In this document: piece by piece, positions 38,601-49,911 of the stretch
Position numbering within the stretch: the stretch's first letter is position 1
Layout: each line of letters begins with the position of its first letter
NCBI GenBank assembly: GCA_030272155.1
Contig: CP126197.1
Span: 992,001-1,056,000, forward strand
Length of the DNA: 64,000 nucleotides
Source: Tetradesmus obliquus
Lineage: Eukaryota > Chlorophyta > Chlorophyceae > Sphaeropleales > Scenedesmaceae
Reading direction: 5' to 3'
Program-made: the position numbers and the translations under genes
Notes under the pieces: generated by a model
The model's input: only the letters and a program-made list of their open reading frames with translations
What the model was told of the DNA's origin: nothing
Databases searched by the model: none

Positions 38601-41250
38601 CATTGAGGCTTGTTATGCCATCCAGATTGCGCAGAATGATGTCCCCATCAATGGCTTGAACCGCCTGTACCAAGTTGCAGAAAGACGGAATATGCGGTGA
38701 AGTTGTGTCACCTGCGGAGGAATGCGTGCATTACAGTGATGAAAAGGTGCCACCTCTCTTCCCTGCACATTCCGCAATAGTTTCTGCAAACCCTGATTGA
38801 CTACAGCGGCTTGCAGGACTGCCAGCGGCTTGCAGGACTGCCAGCGGCTTGCAGGACTGTCAGCGGCTTGCAGGACTGTCAGCGGCTTGCAGGACTGTCA
38901 GCGGCTTGCAGGACTGTCAGCTGACACTGCTGTTGCGTGCCATCACAGTTGATCATGTCGGGCAATACAGTCAGCTGTGAGCAGCACCTGCAGCCCACTC
39001 AGGTCCGTCATAAGTGGATTTGCATCCACCATCACCCATCTGGCATAAGTGGGCTGAGTCCACAGGGGCTTGCAGATCTACTAGCTACAATTGCAGTGCA
39101 ACTGTAAGCAGTCTAGTCCCTGTTGCTCGACAAAGACAGCAGCTGCCGTGAGCCGCACCTGCAGCCCACTCAGGTCGGTCACAAGTGGTATAACCTAAGT
39201 GGTCTCCATGGTCAACATGCAGTCAACACCTGGTCAACATATGGTCAACGTATGGTCAACGTACTAGTTACCAGTACGGCACACACCTGCAGCCCACTCA
39301 GATCCGCCATAAGTGGATCAGCATCAATCCACAGCTTGCCATACATCTGGGTCACCCCCTGCAGTCCTGCCAGGCTGGCCAGGGCAGGGTTGTCCCAGAC
39401 CACCAGGTCACCCTGCAGCACTGTGAGCTTGGACAAGGCGGCAATGCTCTGCAACCGTGTGTGCGCGAGGTTGAGGCCACCCACTTGCTGCAGTTGGATA
39501 GAAGGACAGGTGCAAAGCAGTGGCACAGTGTGAGGTAGCAGCGCCAGCAGCAGCTATGAGCAAGCATGCTCGTAGCCCACTGTAAGGAGACGATGCGTTT
39601 CACTGCTGCTGATGGCGTGTGCACGGTGTGCGCGAGTCAGGCAAGCAGCTGCTGCGCATGCCCAATGCACAGCTAGCAGCAACCAGCATTTGCCAGCGCG
39701 CCTTCTTTGCAAGTCACCTTTTCTGCCTACCTGAAGGTTCTCCAGCCCCGCCAGACTGGTCAAGCTCGCATTCGCGCGACCGTAGATATACAGCGGGCCC
39801 ACCTGCTGCCTGCCCCACCTGCACTGCCTGCCCCAACTGCTGCCTGCCTCACCTGCAGGTTCTCCAGCCCCGCCAGGCTTGTGAGGGATGCATTTGCGCG
39901 CCCGTAGATGTACAGCGGCCCCACAATGCTGCGCACGCGAGACAGCGCTGACAGATCTGGCAGCGTTCCATCATCAATGATGGCCAGGCCGCCCCGCACT
40001 GTGGCAAGCTTGCGGATGCATGAGGCTGGGTCGGAGAGGGAGACAAAGTCAACCTTGGCTGGCTCCAGAACGACCTTGAAGTTCAGGTTGTTGACAACCT
40101 GCGGGTTCAAAGTTCAGATAGGAAAGTATAATTGAATGCGGGTCCTGGCACCATCCTTGATGGTATGAGCCACAACAAGTTGAACACACATGTATTGCGT
40201 GAGTGTTGAATTAGGTGGCAGATAAAAAGGGAAACCAAGTCAAAGAGGCCAATTTTTGCAAAGCAACCGAGCCAAGGAGGCCAATGGTTGCAGAGGAACG
40301 GCTGCATGCCATGCATGGTGCTGACACACTGTCAGCAGGGTGTGCCGCATGCGACCTGACTCGCTGTGCACCACCAGTCAGCACATATGTTGTGGCAAGG
40401 CTGGGCCGTGCAGCCACATGTACGTGAATATGCACTCACGTCGATCTTGGTGAGAGGTGACTCCATGTTGTCCAGCAGGTCGTCAATGTTGGTGGGAGGG
40501 GAGGGCCCGCCGTATGCCACCACCAGCGGCTTGCCAGCACCTGCAGCACAAGCAACAACAGCAGCAGCAGCAGCAGCAGGCGAGGGGGCTGTGAGGGTGC
40601 TCTGTTTGGTGATATGCAGGCATGGCGCGCTGCTGATGGCTGCCTGCAAGCCTTGAAAGCAGAAAAGCATTGCTGCACTGTACATGCACAGAGGCAGCTG
40701 TAGTACACATGAAGCAGTGTCAAACAGCGTAGGCAGTATACTATTGGTTGCTGCGCGCGCAGAGCACCCTGGCACAGAACGTCCTACTGCATCCTAGGCT
40801 GCAATAGTGTCCTGGGGCCACGGCAGCACAGCAGCCAGGTGCACATATGTGCTGCCCAAGCTGCCACCTGGACCAGCAGCCACTCACATACTGCATAGCC
40901 ACCCCAGTGCACACTGAGTGCCGCATCACAGCATTAATTGCAGAGTAATGCTTGCTGGTCATACATAAGTACACCAGTAAAGGCTGCCAAAGTGCCCTAG
41001 CGCTACAGCAGCACAGCAGCCGCTCACATCCTGCAAAGCCTCCACCCCAGCCCTGCTGCAGCTTCCTGTGCCGATTTGTATCAGGTTGCAGCGTGGGCAT
41101 CAAGCCAGGAGTCGTGCATGTGCCGTGTCTGCAGTCAACGCCTGCCTCTACTGCTGATGATGCTGCAGGAGCAGCAAAGAGGCAGCAGCAAACTGCCAGC
41201 AGCAGCAGCACCAACACTGCTAAACGGCGTGCTGCAGATTCAGCAGACAT
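35588..41250 (-). CDS. Secreted leucine-rich (receptor L-domain-like) protein A
   Basis: Eight exons (minus): 41028-41250, 40440-40540, 39853-40098, 39287-39487, 38505-38664, 37216-37413, 36639-36703, 35588-36163; 1,770 nt, 589 aa, one frame. The start is a signal peptide (LAVLVLLLLAVCCCLFAAPA), followed by VDCRHGTC. The body repeats a leucine-rich pattern of the receptor L-domain kind: GGLAIIDDG, GPLYIYGRANASLTSLAGL, GDLVVWDNPALASLAGL, VVGANAALTTLTGLG, VYIEDNPKLASLSGLG. The C-terminus is Ala/Pro-rich. Exons 2, 4, 5, 6 and 7 match the lengths in paralogue B. A cell-surface or wall role is inferred from the signal peptide and repeats. Five introns contain ladders of truncated exon copies. Confidence 0.85.
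36190..36565 (-). repeat. Ladder of copies of the short exon 7 end
   Basis: Exon 7 (36639-36703) ends with WNPKLASLQ and a GTGAGA donor. Downstream on the minus strand the same segment recurs at about 36525-36590, 36412-36470 and 36297-36355, with a fourth, damaged copy near 36195-36235. Period is about 115 bp. Confidence 0.88.
36875..37180 (-). repeat. Three copies of exon 6 tail
   Basis: The end of exon 6 (GANAALTTLTGLG and donor) is repeated at about 37108-37170, 36995-37060 and 36875-36945 in the following intron. Copies differ by scattered substitutions. Some keep the AGGTGAGT-type donor; the copy at 36995 has lost it. Confidence 0.88.
37498..38335 (-). repeat. Ladder of six copies of exon 6 start with CTG tracts
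   Basis: The acceptor and first ~20 codons of exon 6 (GIGLVLNDLPALQDLDGF) recur upstream in the sense direction at about 37505-37560, 37670-37735, 37805-37882, 38020-38070, 38158-38210 and 38255-38325. Most copies sit immediately after a sense CTG array and a CCTGCAGGCAT-type acceptor. The array at 37885-37945 grades from CTG into GAT/ATG repeats. Confidence 0.88.
38804..38917. repeat. Six 19-bp tandem units
   Basis: CAGCGGCTTGCAGGACTGY is repeated six times with an exact 19-bp period in the intron between exons 4 and 5 of leucine-rich gene A. Confidence 0.95.
38987..39190 (-). repeat. Two copies of exon 4 end
   Basis: The final codons of exon 4 (LSGLQ with the CTGCAGGTG donor, preceded by LMADL/LMTDL) recur at about 38990-39040 and 39155-39190 in the downstream intron. 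Confidence 0.82.
39730..39805 (-). repeat. Copy of exon 3 end
   Basis: Sequence encoding GPLYIYGRANASLTSLAGLE, ending in an AGGTAGG donor, repeats the end of exon 3 (39853-40098) about 80 bp into the following intron. Confidence 0.88.
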
Positions 41251-41763
41251 ATTAATTGTATTGAACGAAGACCGGCCAACCGCGGCTCGAGGTCAAGAAG
41301 CTAGGAACGTTCGTGAATTGGTGCGCTGAAGCACAACACGGGCCCTCTGCGATAGCTGAAGCGAAAGCAGACACAAAGGCACCGCCAATGGCAATCCTGG
41401 GCATATGAGTTAGTTCATACTTTGTGCAGCTTCGAGCAGCAACACGGCAGGTGGCCAACTGTCGTGGCCGGGACCTTGGACGGTGAAGCAACCATAGGCA
41501 GTTACAGTGACAGTTACATTGGACTAACGTCGCCGCGACCTACGGTGTTCGACTGAAGAAGACATCTGACGGAATCTTGATTGCAATTCCAAGGAGTTTC
41601 ATGTAAACTCAAGCAGCTGCAGGCACACGCCATGCTACACAAGTCACAGCAGTACATGGCGCGTCAAGTACTGCCTCATCATCTTTCAATCTTTCTACTT
41701 TCAAGTTTCAACAGTTACCCATCAAGCCATAGCATCAACGCCAAGTACTGCCCCATCAACTCA

Positions 41764-42841
41764 TCAGCTGAGGCCCAGGTGGCCCACCAGCAGCGCCACC
41801 AGGTCAGCCTTCTCAACAGCACCAGCAACACCTGGCACACCTAAAGCAGCTAGCAGCGCCTTCAGCTGGCGCACAGGCAGCGCGGCAGCAACTCTGGCAC
41901 TGCCAGGCAGCTCAAGGCCAGCTGCTGCTGCAGCAGCTGCCGTGCTGCTGCTGCTGCTGTTGCTCTTGTTGCTGCTGCTGTTCATGCTGCTGCTGCATGC
42001 GGTGCCAGCGCCACTGCTACAAGTAGCTGCAGCACTGCCGCTGCTAGCTGCCCGGCCTTCTGCTGCATCTGCTCCTGCTGCTGCTGCCAGCTTCTTGCAG
42101 ACCAGCTTGTGCCCAGCCTTCCAGTGCTGCTTCTGGCACCTGCGCTGCACATGCGCACCTGCTTGCAGCCGCCACACACCTTGGCCTTGCCTGTCACCAG
42201 CTGCAGCTCACTCAGCTTGCCCAGGTTGGTGCAGGCAGCGTTGTTGCAGGCCCAGCCAACAGGCAGCGCAGCCGCCACTGCTGCACCAAACGCCTTCAGC
42301 TGCGCCGGCAGCTGATCACCCCACACACGCTGCAGCAACAGAGCTGCTGCTGGGCTCTTTACATCATGCTGCGCTCCTCCTGACAACCCTGCAGCAGCAC
42401 ACCACTGTACTGCCGCATACATGCCTGTCTGCAGCTGCGCGTGCTGCTGCAGCAGCTGCGTCAGCTGCGGCATGCACGCGGCACTGTCCGCAACACTGCT
42501 GCTGGCCAGTTTTGGTGCCTCATCGCCTGGCAGCTGCATGTGGCACAGCTCTGAGCCCAGCCACTCAACACATGCGTATGCTCTCTCAGCAGCCGTTGAA
42601 CATACACCTCATCCACGTGGTTGATATCTGTCGGGGGTATCGCCGGCGCATCCATGTGTTGCTGCTCCCTGTGCACTGACACGGTACCGCTGCTGCTGCT
42701 GCTGCTGCTGCTGCTGCCGCTGCTGCTGCTGCTGCTGGCCGGCAGCAGCTCACTCAGCAGCTGCCCTATCAGCCACATGCTGCGCGCTGCAACAGTAAGC
42801 CAGGGCGTCATTGTATACACCAGCTGCTGGTTGTACCAAGA

Positions 42842-42872
<31 letters not shown>

Positions 42873-45800
42873 CTGCTGTTGCTGCTGCTGTCGTTTACCC
42901 CTCCTGGCCGGAAGGTCACCAGGGGACCTGCTGCAATCACAGCTGCTGGTGCCCAATCCCCAATAGGCCTGTCGCTCGACTGCGCCAGAAGCACGGCACT
43001 GAGTGCAGACGTTATACGGTTGCGGCTGACAGTGACCGCAACCTCCAATGCCACTTTTGGGCATGCCATACGTAGCGAAGAGGCACATTTCTGCGCCGTC
43101 AGCATCAGCGATATCATGAAGGGCACGTGCTGCTGCTCGCACAGCCGCAGATCTTTACCCTTCCAGCTGCTGCTGCTGTTGCCGCCAGCACGTGCTGATA
43201 GGTTTGCCATTGGTATGTGTGCTGTTTGTCCAGCAGTGATGGCTGCACTCGTCACCTGGTTCACTGTGATCAGAAGCGCCTCAGGTGGCATTGCAGTGGT
43301 GAGCTCAACAGGCAGCAGCGACACCACTGAAGCAGCAGCGCCTTCTGCATCATGCGCTGCGCTACTTGCTGCTGCTGCTGCTGCTGGTGATGCCCGCTTG
43401 CTGCAGGTCGCAGCGCATTGCACGCGCATTGCTGCGCACAGCGAGACTGCAAAGGCCTCTGGGCACTGCTTGATGGCTGCTGCCAGGTGCTGCGGAGGGA
43501 CTGGCAGAAAAAGTGAGGGAAAACGATGCATGCAGCAAGGAACGACAAGCACCAAGTTAACACAAAAGGTCTCCAGGACAGGGCAGTTGTGACCAAGTTG
43601 CAATGGGTATGTAAGCCAGTGCAATGCAATGCATCGCTGTGCAGCACAAGCAGCTGGCGGCAGCGTTAAGCACAGGTCTGTGTGCTCATCCAAGATGGAG
43701 CTAGGACCCACACGCAACTCCCACTCTCTCAATGCATGACAACATCTGCCGAGCTGCTGCAGTCGACATGCAGCTGCCGCGCCTGCTGCAGCAGCATCCC
43801 ACCTGACCCAGCCACATTGGAAACAGCTAAGGCCCAGTGCCACAGCGTGTACTGGCACTGCTTGGCATTGTCCGGCAAGCGCTGCTGCTGCTGCTGCTGC
43901 ACTGCATGCAGCACAGCAGGCCCCAGCTGAACCACCACCGCAGCCACTGCAGCAGCAGCTGCCGGCTGCTGCCACACGCGTACGTCCTGCCGAATCGTTG
44001 GCATGAGTGCTGCCACTGCTGCTGCGCTGGCGGCGGGAGTTAGCCCCAGCTGCACTGCCTGCACCAGCATGCAGATCAGCACTGGCAGCACCTGCTGCCA
44101 GGTGCTGCTCCCACTGCTGCTGCTGCTGCTGCTGCCGCTTTTGTGGGTGTCATGTGCATAGTAGAACCACCGCATGTGGGCGGCGCTGCTGCTGCCAGCA
44201 GCAGCAGGGGCCTGCCCCTTCATCTTCATCGTGGCATTTGCGGTGGCCTCAAAGCAAACCCCTGCTGCCCTGAACACCACAGCATAAGCATCGCCTGCTG
44301 CCATCACACGCTGCGCAAGCATGTTGTGGTAGTGCATGGCGCGCTTGTTGCTTGCAAAGACGCAAGGGTCCACTGCTGACGCCCCTAGCAGCTCAAGCAC
44401 GCGCGAGTGGTGAGGCGCCACCACACTGCCGCTGCCGCCGCTGCCGCTGCTGCTGCTGCTACTGCCACTGCTGTCCAAAGCGTACATTGCTGCTGCGCTG
44501 CTATTGCTCAAGATTCGCACAACAGCTCCAGCATCCACAGCTGCCCGGCCCTGCTGCTGCTGGTGCAGCAGCCCCGTCAGCCAGGCTGCTGCCACCGCCA
44601 GCAGCTGGTGCAGCTCGGGAGCTGTCAGCAGCTGCTGCACAGCCGGCTGCTGCCGCAGCTCAGCTTGCATGAAGGGCCCCGAAGCAATGGCGAATGCAAT
44701 GTTCACTGCAGCACCCAGGGCATTCACTGCCTGGACAATTGGCCCCTCAGCAGCCGCAGTGCTGCTGCTGCTATTGCTGCTGCTGCTGCTGCTCCTGCTG
44801 CTGGCTGCGCAGCAATGATGTGTCCGCAGCACGGCCAGCATGAGCCTGACAGCTGGCAGCAATGAAGCACGCAGCGTTGTATCCTCAAACAGAGCAACAC
44901 TGGATGCTGGCGTGAGATTGCTCAGCGCAAGTGTAGGCCACAGCATCACCAGCGCGTTAGCAAGGCCCAGTCCCTCTTTCAGCTGTAGAGAAGATGGCGC
45001 CTGCTGCTGCTGCTGCTGCTCCTGTACTGACTGCGCTGGTTGCTGCTGTCGTTCGTTGCTGCCCAGAAAGCCGCTGCGCAAGCCCTTTGGCTGCTGCTGC
45101 TGCTGCTGCTGCATAGGCTGCTGTGGTTGTTGACTTGGCTGCTGCTGCTGCTGCTGCTGCTGCTGCCGCACAGGCTGCTGGCGCGGATGGCTGCCAAGAA
45201 AGCCGCTTCGCATGCCCTTGGACTGCTGCTGTGGCTGCATCTGCGCCGGCTGCTGCTGCTGCTGCTGCTGCTCCTGCTTCAGGGCCTGCTGCAGCTCATC
45301 TGCTAGGGCAGTGCATGCCTTGGCCAGCGGCTTCAGCAAGCCTGCAGCGGGAGCAGCAGCAGCGGTGGCGGCAACAGCAGCAGCAGCAAGAGCATGGTGT
45401 ATGGGCCTGCCATCCTTGCCCAGGAATGTGCCATGCAGTTGTTTCATCACAAGGGTAGGCAACGTAGCAGCCAGATGCTACCCAAGGTAACATGACAAGT
45501 GGCTAAGGCATTGCATGAGAACCATGAGGGTGCCTGGATCAAGGCAAAAAGGAAAACTTCATTTATTCAGGGTTGTCAAAGGCTGAACTAGCAGCCTGCA
45601 CATAATTGCAGCAAGCATGCGTGTTGGTGCTGTTTGCGCAGCACGTGCCATGGCAGGCAGAGCCTACGCTGCTCACCTGGCGCAGCATTGCGTAGCTGCT
45701 GCTGTGCTTCCTGTGCCACTGCAGGTGTGCTGCTTGGCAGATGGGTTGCGGCAAACACACTTTCGCAGATCATGCTGATGAAGGCCAGATCAGCAGCTGG

Positions 45801-46148
45801 GGCTTGCAGGACGCCCTGTTGCTGTTGCTGCAGGTGCTGCAGAGCTGTTCCGCAGAAGCTGGTAAACAAGGGCACCGCGTTCAACGAGTCGTAGAGTGAG
45901 TTGATTCGCGCGTCCTGTGATGGCACGGATCTCTGCGGCACCGCATCGTTGTCGTCAGTCAGGAAAAGGTACAAGTGCGTGAACGCGGCACGGGACTGGG
46001 CCAGCTCGCGGAAGCTGGCATTTTGGAGCCCTCTGAGCACGTGAAGCGAGTGAATAAACTTGTCTAAAGGGTTTTCAACAGCAGCCAACATGCTGTGGTG
46101 ATCAGCGGGGGTCGCTTTGCAGACAGACACAGCAGGTGTCTTCACCAT
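41764..46148 (-). CDS. MYND zinc-finger protein, probably frameshifted
   Basis: Start at 46148 (MVKTPAVSVCKATPADHHSM), first exon to 45677. Long Gln/Ser/Ala-rich exons follow at about 43800-45470, 42600-43500 and 41764-42590. The C-terminus carries a MYND finger (ACTNLGKLSEL, KVCGGCKQVRMC, then RCQKQHWKAGHKLVC in another frame) and a final SAP-like helix pair (LPVRQLKALLAALGVPG, AVEKADLVALL). An internal repeat KG[ML]RSGFLGS occurs twice between polyGln tracts. MYND domains bind proline-rich partners, and such proteins are numerous in green algae. The finger is broken by a one-base shift near 42140-42148, and the frame also changes near 42570-42620, where a short intron or another lesion must be assumed. 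The exon 1-2 junction is not resolved. Confidence 0.7.
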
Positions 46149-46443
46149 ACAGGTAATGGGTCTACCATGTGTGCATCTCTCAAGGCTGTGAAGATGACTG
46201 CTTGAATCGCAGACTTTCTGCGCTGATTACCTTGTTCCTGTGGCAAGGCCAGCAGTGGATTGTCACTTTGTGCTTAAAAAACAGTCATAACAGTCATAAT
46301 TATGTTGTTATAACAGCTTCTGACCATTTTTTTCGTAAGCTGTGATTCACTGCCTTTCGTCCCTGCTGTTGCCCATAATGCATGAATGTCTTCTTCAGAT
46401 CTGTCAGTAGCAAACACCACAACAGAACCGATCTATGCACCTT

Positions 46444-46515
46444 CACTAGGGCTACAGGCTGGCACTAAGCTGCCACTAAGTGTTCACTAAAGCTCACTAA
46501 GTTGCACCAACTGAC
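46444..46515 (+). repeat. Left terminal inverted repeat of CACTA element 1
   Basis: The first 27 bases match the right end perfectly, then diverge slightly. Contains repeated CACTAAG units. Confidence 0.9.
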
Positions 46516-49165
46516 ACTATCATAGTGAACTTAGTGCCCCGTTAGTGGCGGGATAGTGGGCACTACTGGAAAAAATAGTGACACTAAGTTACAATAGTGC
46601 AGGAATAGTGCTGGCATAGTGAACACATAGTACGTGCTTAGCATGTCACTGATCATAACATACAGCTTCCTTGGTAAACACACGTTGCTGTAAGCAACAG
46701 CTGCAGCAACAGCAGCAGCAATACTTGCAACGCTTGCAGCAGCGAAGGCAAACCACACAGCTGAAGCTCGACAACATAGCTTGTAGGACTGAAAATCATA
46801 CTACGTGTTTGTTGTAACAATGTACGGTATAGCTGAAGCTCAAGGGTCCATCACACAGAGCATGCTGAACCTCCTTTCCCTCCATAACAGAACCACTCTG
46901 TCCTGTTTCTATCCAAGAATACTGCTGCTGCAACCCTCTTGAGCGGTGCACTGCATGTGCAGCACGACGCTGCATGCTCCAAGGCGCAGGCGACACTTGC
47001 TTCAAGGGACACAGTGGGACCTGCAGCTCAACAAGGACAGGAAATGTAAAAGCAGCGGCACAGCATGTTGGCGCATGTGTAGAATCATGAATCGAATACA
47101 CGCTGTGGTGCAACAGGGCAGCGAAGTGTGTCACTGCAGTGTCTGACTGATCAGGGCAGTAGCTGCATGTTGTACGCTGCACATACCAGGTGAATGCTGA
47201 AGCCGGCCCGGCACATCTCACCTGAGCACAGCGTAACTGCAGAGAGGTAACAATGCTCTGCAGTTGCTCTTACAATCATGTACCTGCAGCGCAATGCAGT
47301 TGCATGGTGCTGTAAATGATGTGTTGCATTACACCAGTGCTTCCATGCCACACACACTTGCCATGCACTATTTGATCGCCGCTCCGATCACCATGCACTG
47401 ATCATATAGCTGCGGCTGCTGCAGTTTCAGTTTCATCACTGATGACACTTTGCTTGGTTCACTACTTTGTGTGCCGCCGTGGCAGCGTGCATGGATGTCT
47501 GCCAAGAATGGCCCGATGCACATGCAACAATCTACGCATGCATTTGGTTGTGCTCTTGCTCCTCAGTGTACCAGCAGTCTGTGCCCTGAGGGCATTGCCA
47601 TCTGCCAGCTGCTGCTGGTGCAGGGGTGCTGATTGCATACCTTCCTTTGTGCAATTAGTCCCAGAATAGCAGCACTGCAGCGGTACCACCTTGACAGACA
47701 CAAGGCACGACCTGCAGCAACATTGTGAAAATGACAGTCTATCACAAAAAATGCACATCTGTGCATCTTCAAGCATTGCTGGACCAGGAGCCCCCTGCCC
47801 AATGTGTATGAGGCGTCATGCGGCTGTCGCTGCAGTTCACAGAACCGTGAGCTCTCTAGACAGCATGCCAATGCCACTCTGCCACCAGCATGCCAGTGAC
47901 CACGACCACATGTGCAAGGGCATAGCAACTTGCCTGATTTTGCATAGTGCGCTGCTGTTGACGCCTGAAGGATGCAGCAGCAGCAGCAGCAGCAGGTGGC
48001 GCTGCTGTGCCAGATCAGCCCGGATCAGCCAGGGGATGAAGAAAATGGATGTCAGAGGGCACCACTGCAAACTGTACGCTGTTCAGCTGCTGCGTAGTGC
48101 AGGTGCCTGGCTTTTCAGGACAGCGTGCAGCTGCTGCCCAACGGGCTGCTGCTGCCGCTGCTGCTGCCGCTTGGTCTTCGCATAATGCTGACTGAAGTAG
48201 AACAATCGAATACAATAGAAGGCTGCAGCATCCTTTGGAGTGATACAGCGACATCGACTTGAATACCGGTATGCTGTGGACGATGCAACAGCGGTGTGTA
48301 CTGCATACGCAAGGAGCTACATCAAAGTACACTTAGTTTGATGAAAGCAACGATGCAAACAGAGAAGCTGTGATCGCACAGATCAGACTGCCAGATCATT
48401 CAAAGTGTAACACATGACAGAACAGCTGAGACCCGCTCCATCGAGCAAAGCCGCCCAAGATTATATCCACCCTTTACTATATATCGCTACTATTTGATGA
48501 GGCTGTACTTCTGTGACTGAACGGCAGATGAACCTGCAGCAGTGTTGAATGGTTGGTCTGTTTAGGGCCCCTAAACACCGCCGGGCGCATAATCCTGGTA
48601 GGGTGGCGTGGGATCCCTCGGCACCCCCTGGAATCTGTGTGGGGCAAGCCTTGAAGGATTGATCCCTTCCAAGGCACCGTGTGGTCGTGTGCAGTTCAGT
48701 TGCAACCAGTCACTTGTTTGTTTGCAGGAAGGAAGGGAGAGGCTTGTCACAGGAGAAGGCAAGCTATCACCCGAGAGTGAGTCACTCGCCCTACTTTCAG
48801 CTCACATATCGTTTGCAATTTTGTTTGTTTGTGTTTGTTACACATGGGGTTTGCAAAGGGTATGCGGCTGATGCTGCGTCGCACAGGGATCCCAGCTGCA
48901 CTACTGACCGTGGTGCAGCATGCAGGGATTGAACTTGTGTCTGGCTGTTCCTACTGATGATGAGGGTGGCGACTGCATATCAGCAGGCACAGGTTCGAAA
49001 CCCTGGGTCTGTAGGTTTGTGGTCCCACCCACACTAGGTGCACCACACCTTGCCAGGGCGCCAGGTCCGCCCCTGATTCGGTTATTGTCACCGTTTCACG
49101 TTGTTGACAGGCTCTTTCATGTTGCACACTATTTCAGTGTGCATAACGCCACACATAGTGCTGCA

Positions 49166-49240
49166 TAGTGCATGTTAGTGCAGCTTAGTGAGCTTTAGTG
49201 AACACTTAGTGCCGCTTAGTGCCAGCCTGTAGCCCTAGTG
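49166..49240 (-). repeat. Right terminal inverted repeat of CACTA element 1
   Basis: Reverse complement of the left end, terminating in TAGTG and followed by the duplicated CTT. Confidence 0.9.
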
Positions 49241-49911
49241 CTTTAGTTCAACTTGAATCGTGCTGAGCACAGTGGTGCAAATCAGTGCACAGCATGGTCT
49301 GGATGAAATGCACATTCTTGTGGTTGCTTTGGGATACAGCACATAGTGTTACACTCAAAACATCCACTCTGGAGAGCAGACGTTCTCACAACTCTCTCAG
49401 CCTCTCCCACAGATACCATCTGTTACGTTTGCTCAGTGCCATGCCACATGACGGCACTTCTGCATCACTGGTTTCCAGCCCATCACATGGCCTAAGAACA
49501 GGTTCTGAAACACAACAGACTTGCAATAAACCTCCAACACAAAGGACCAGCTGGAGGCATATACCGTGAAGTTGGAGTGGCATGGGGTTTTGTAATATGG
49601 CAGCCGCTACCAAGCCAGCAGAGCAGTCAGTCCAGACCATGCTGCGCCTTGACATAAACATTCGCTCTATGTCTTCAGTCCTCAAGCGCTATCACAGCGC
49701 TTCCAACTCTACTGAATTATGTCTCCAACAACCAACTAACGACGGAATTCAACCACCACTGAAGGAGTCTCACTGCCAAAAGTAGACAGGCTGTTGTGGC
49801 ACAAGAAACCACAGGCGCCCCAATTCAAACACAAGCTGTGCCTGGCACACGAAACAGATCATTAGTTTGCAAAACATTTACTACATGGCATTGTGGTGTG
49901 CTGCAGCTTTT
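49241..49911. other. Interval between CACTA element 1 and leucine-rich gene B
   Basis: About 670 bp with no supported gene. It lies at the 3' side of gene B. Confidence 0.5.

Larger units (their letters stand above)
46444..49240. mobile_element. Non-autonomous CACTA (En/Spm) DNA transposon, element 1
   Basis: Left end 5'-CACTAGGGCTACAGGCTGGC and right end its reverse complement, flanked on both sides by CTT (46441-46443 and 49241-49243), the 3-bp target duplication expected of CACTA elements. Terminal inverted repeats agree over ~70 bp with few differences. Subterminal regions are crowded with CACTAAG/CTTAGTG motifs, as in this superfamily. Length is 2,797 bp. The interior has no recognisable transposase or other domain, so mobility would need a partner element. 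Confidence 0.88.

Noticed and set aside
42621-43592. 323-codon plus-strand open frame
   Set aside because: Antisense to the MYND gene exon. Its sequence is mostly Leu/Ser runs from triplet repeats.
47563-48185. Possible transposase inside CACTA element 1
   Set aside because: The open frames on both strands are short and show no DDE or TNP motif that I can recognise.
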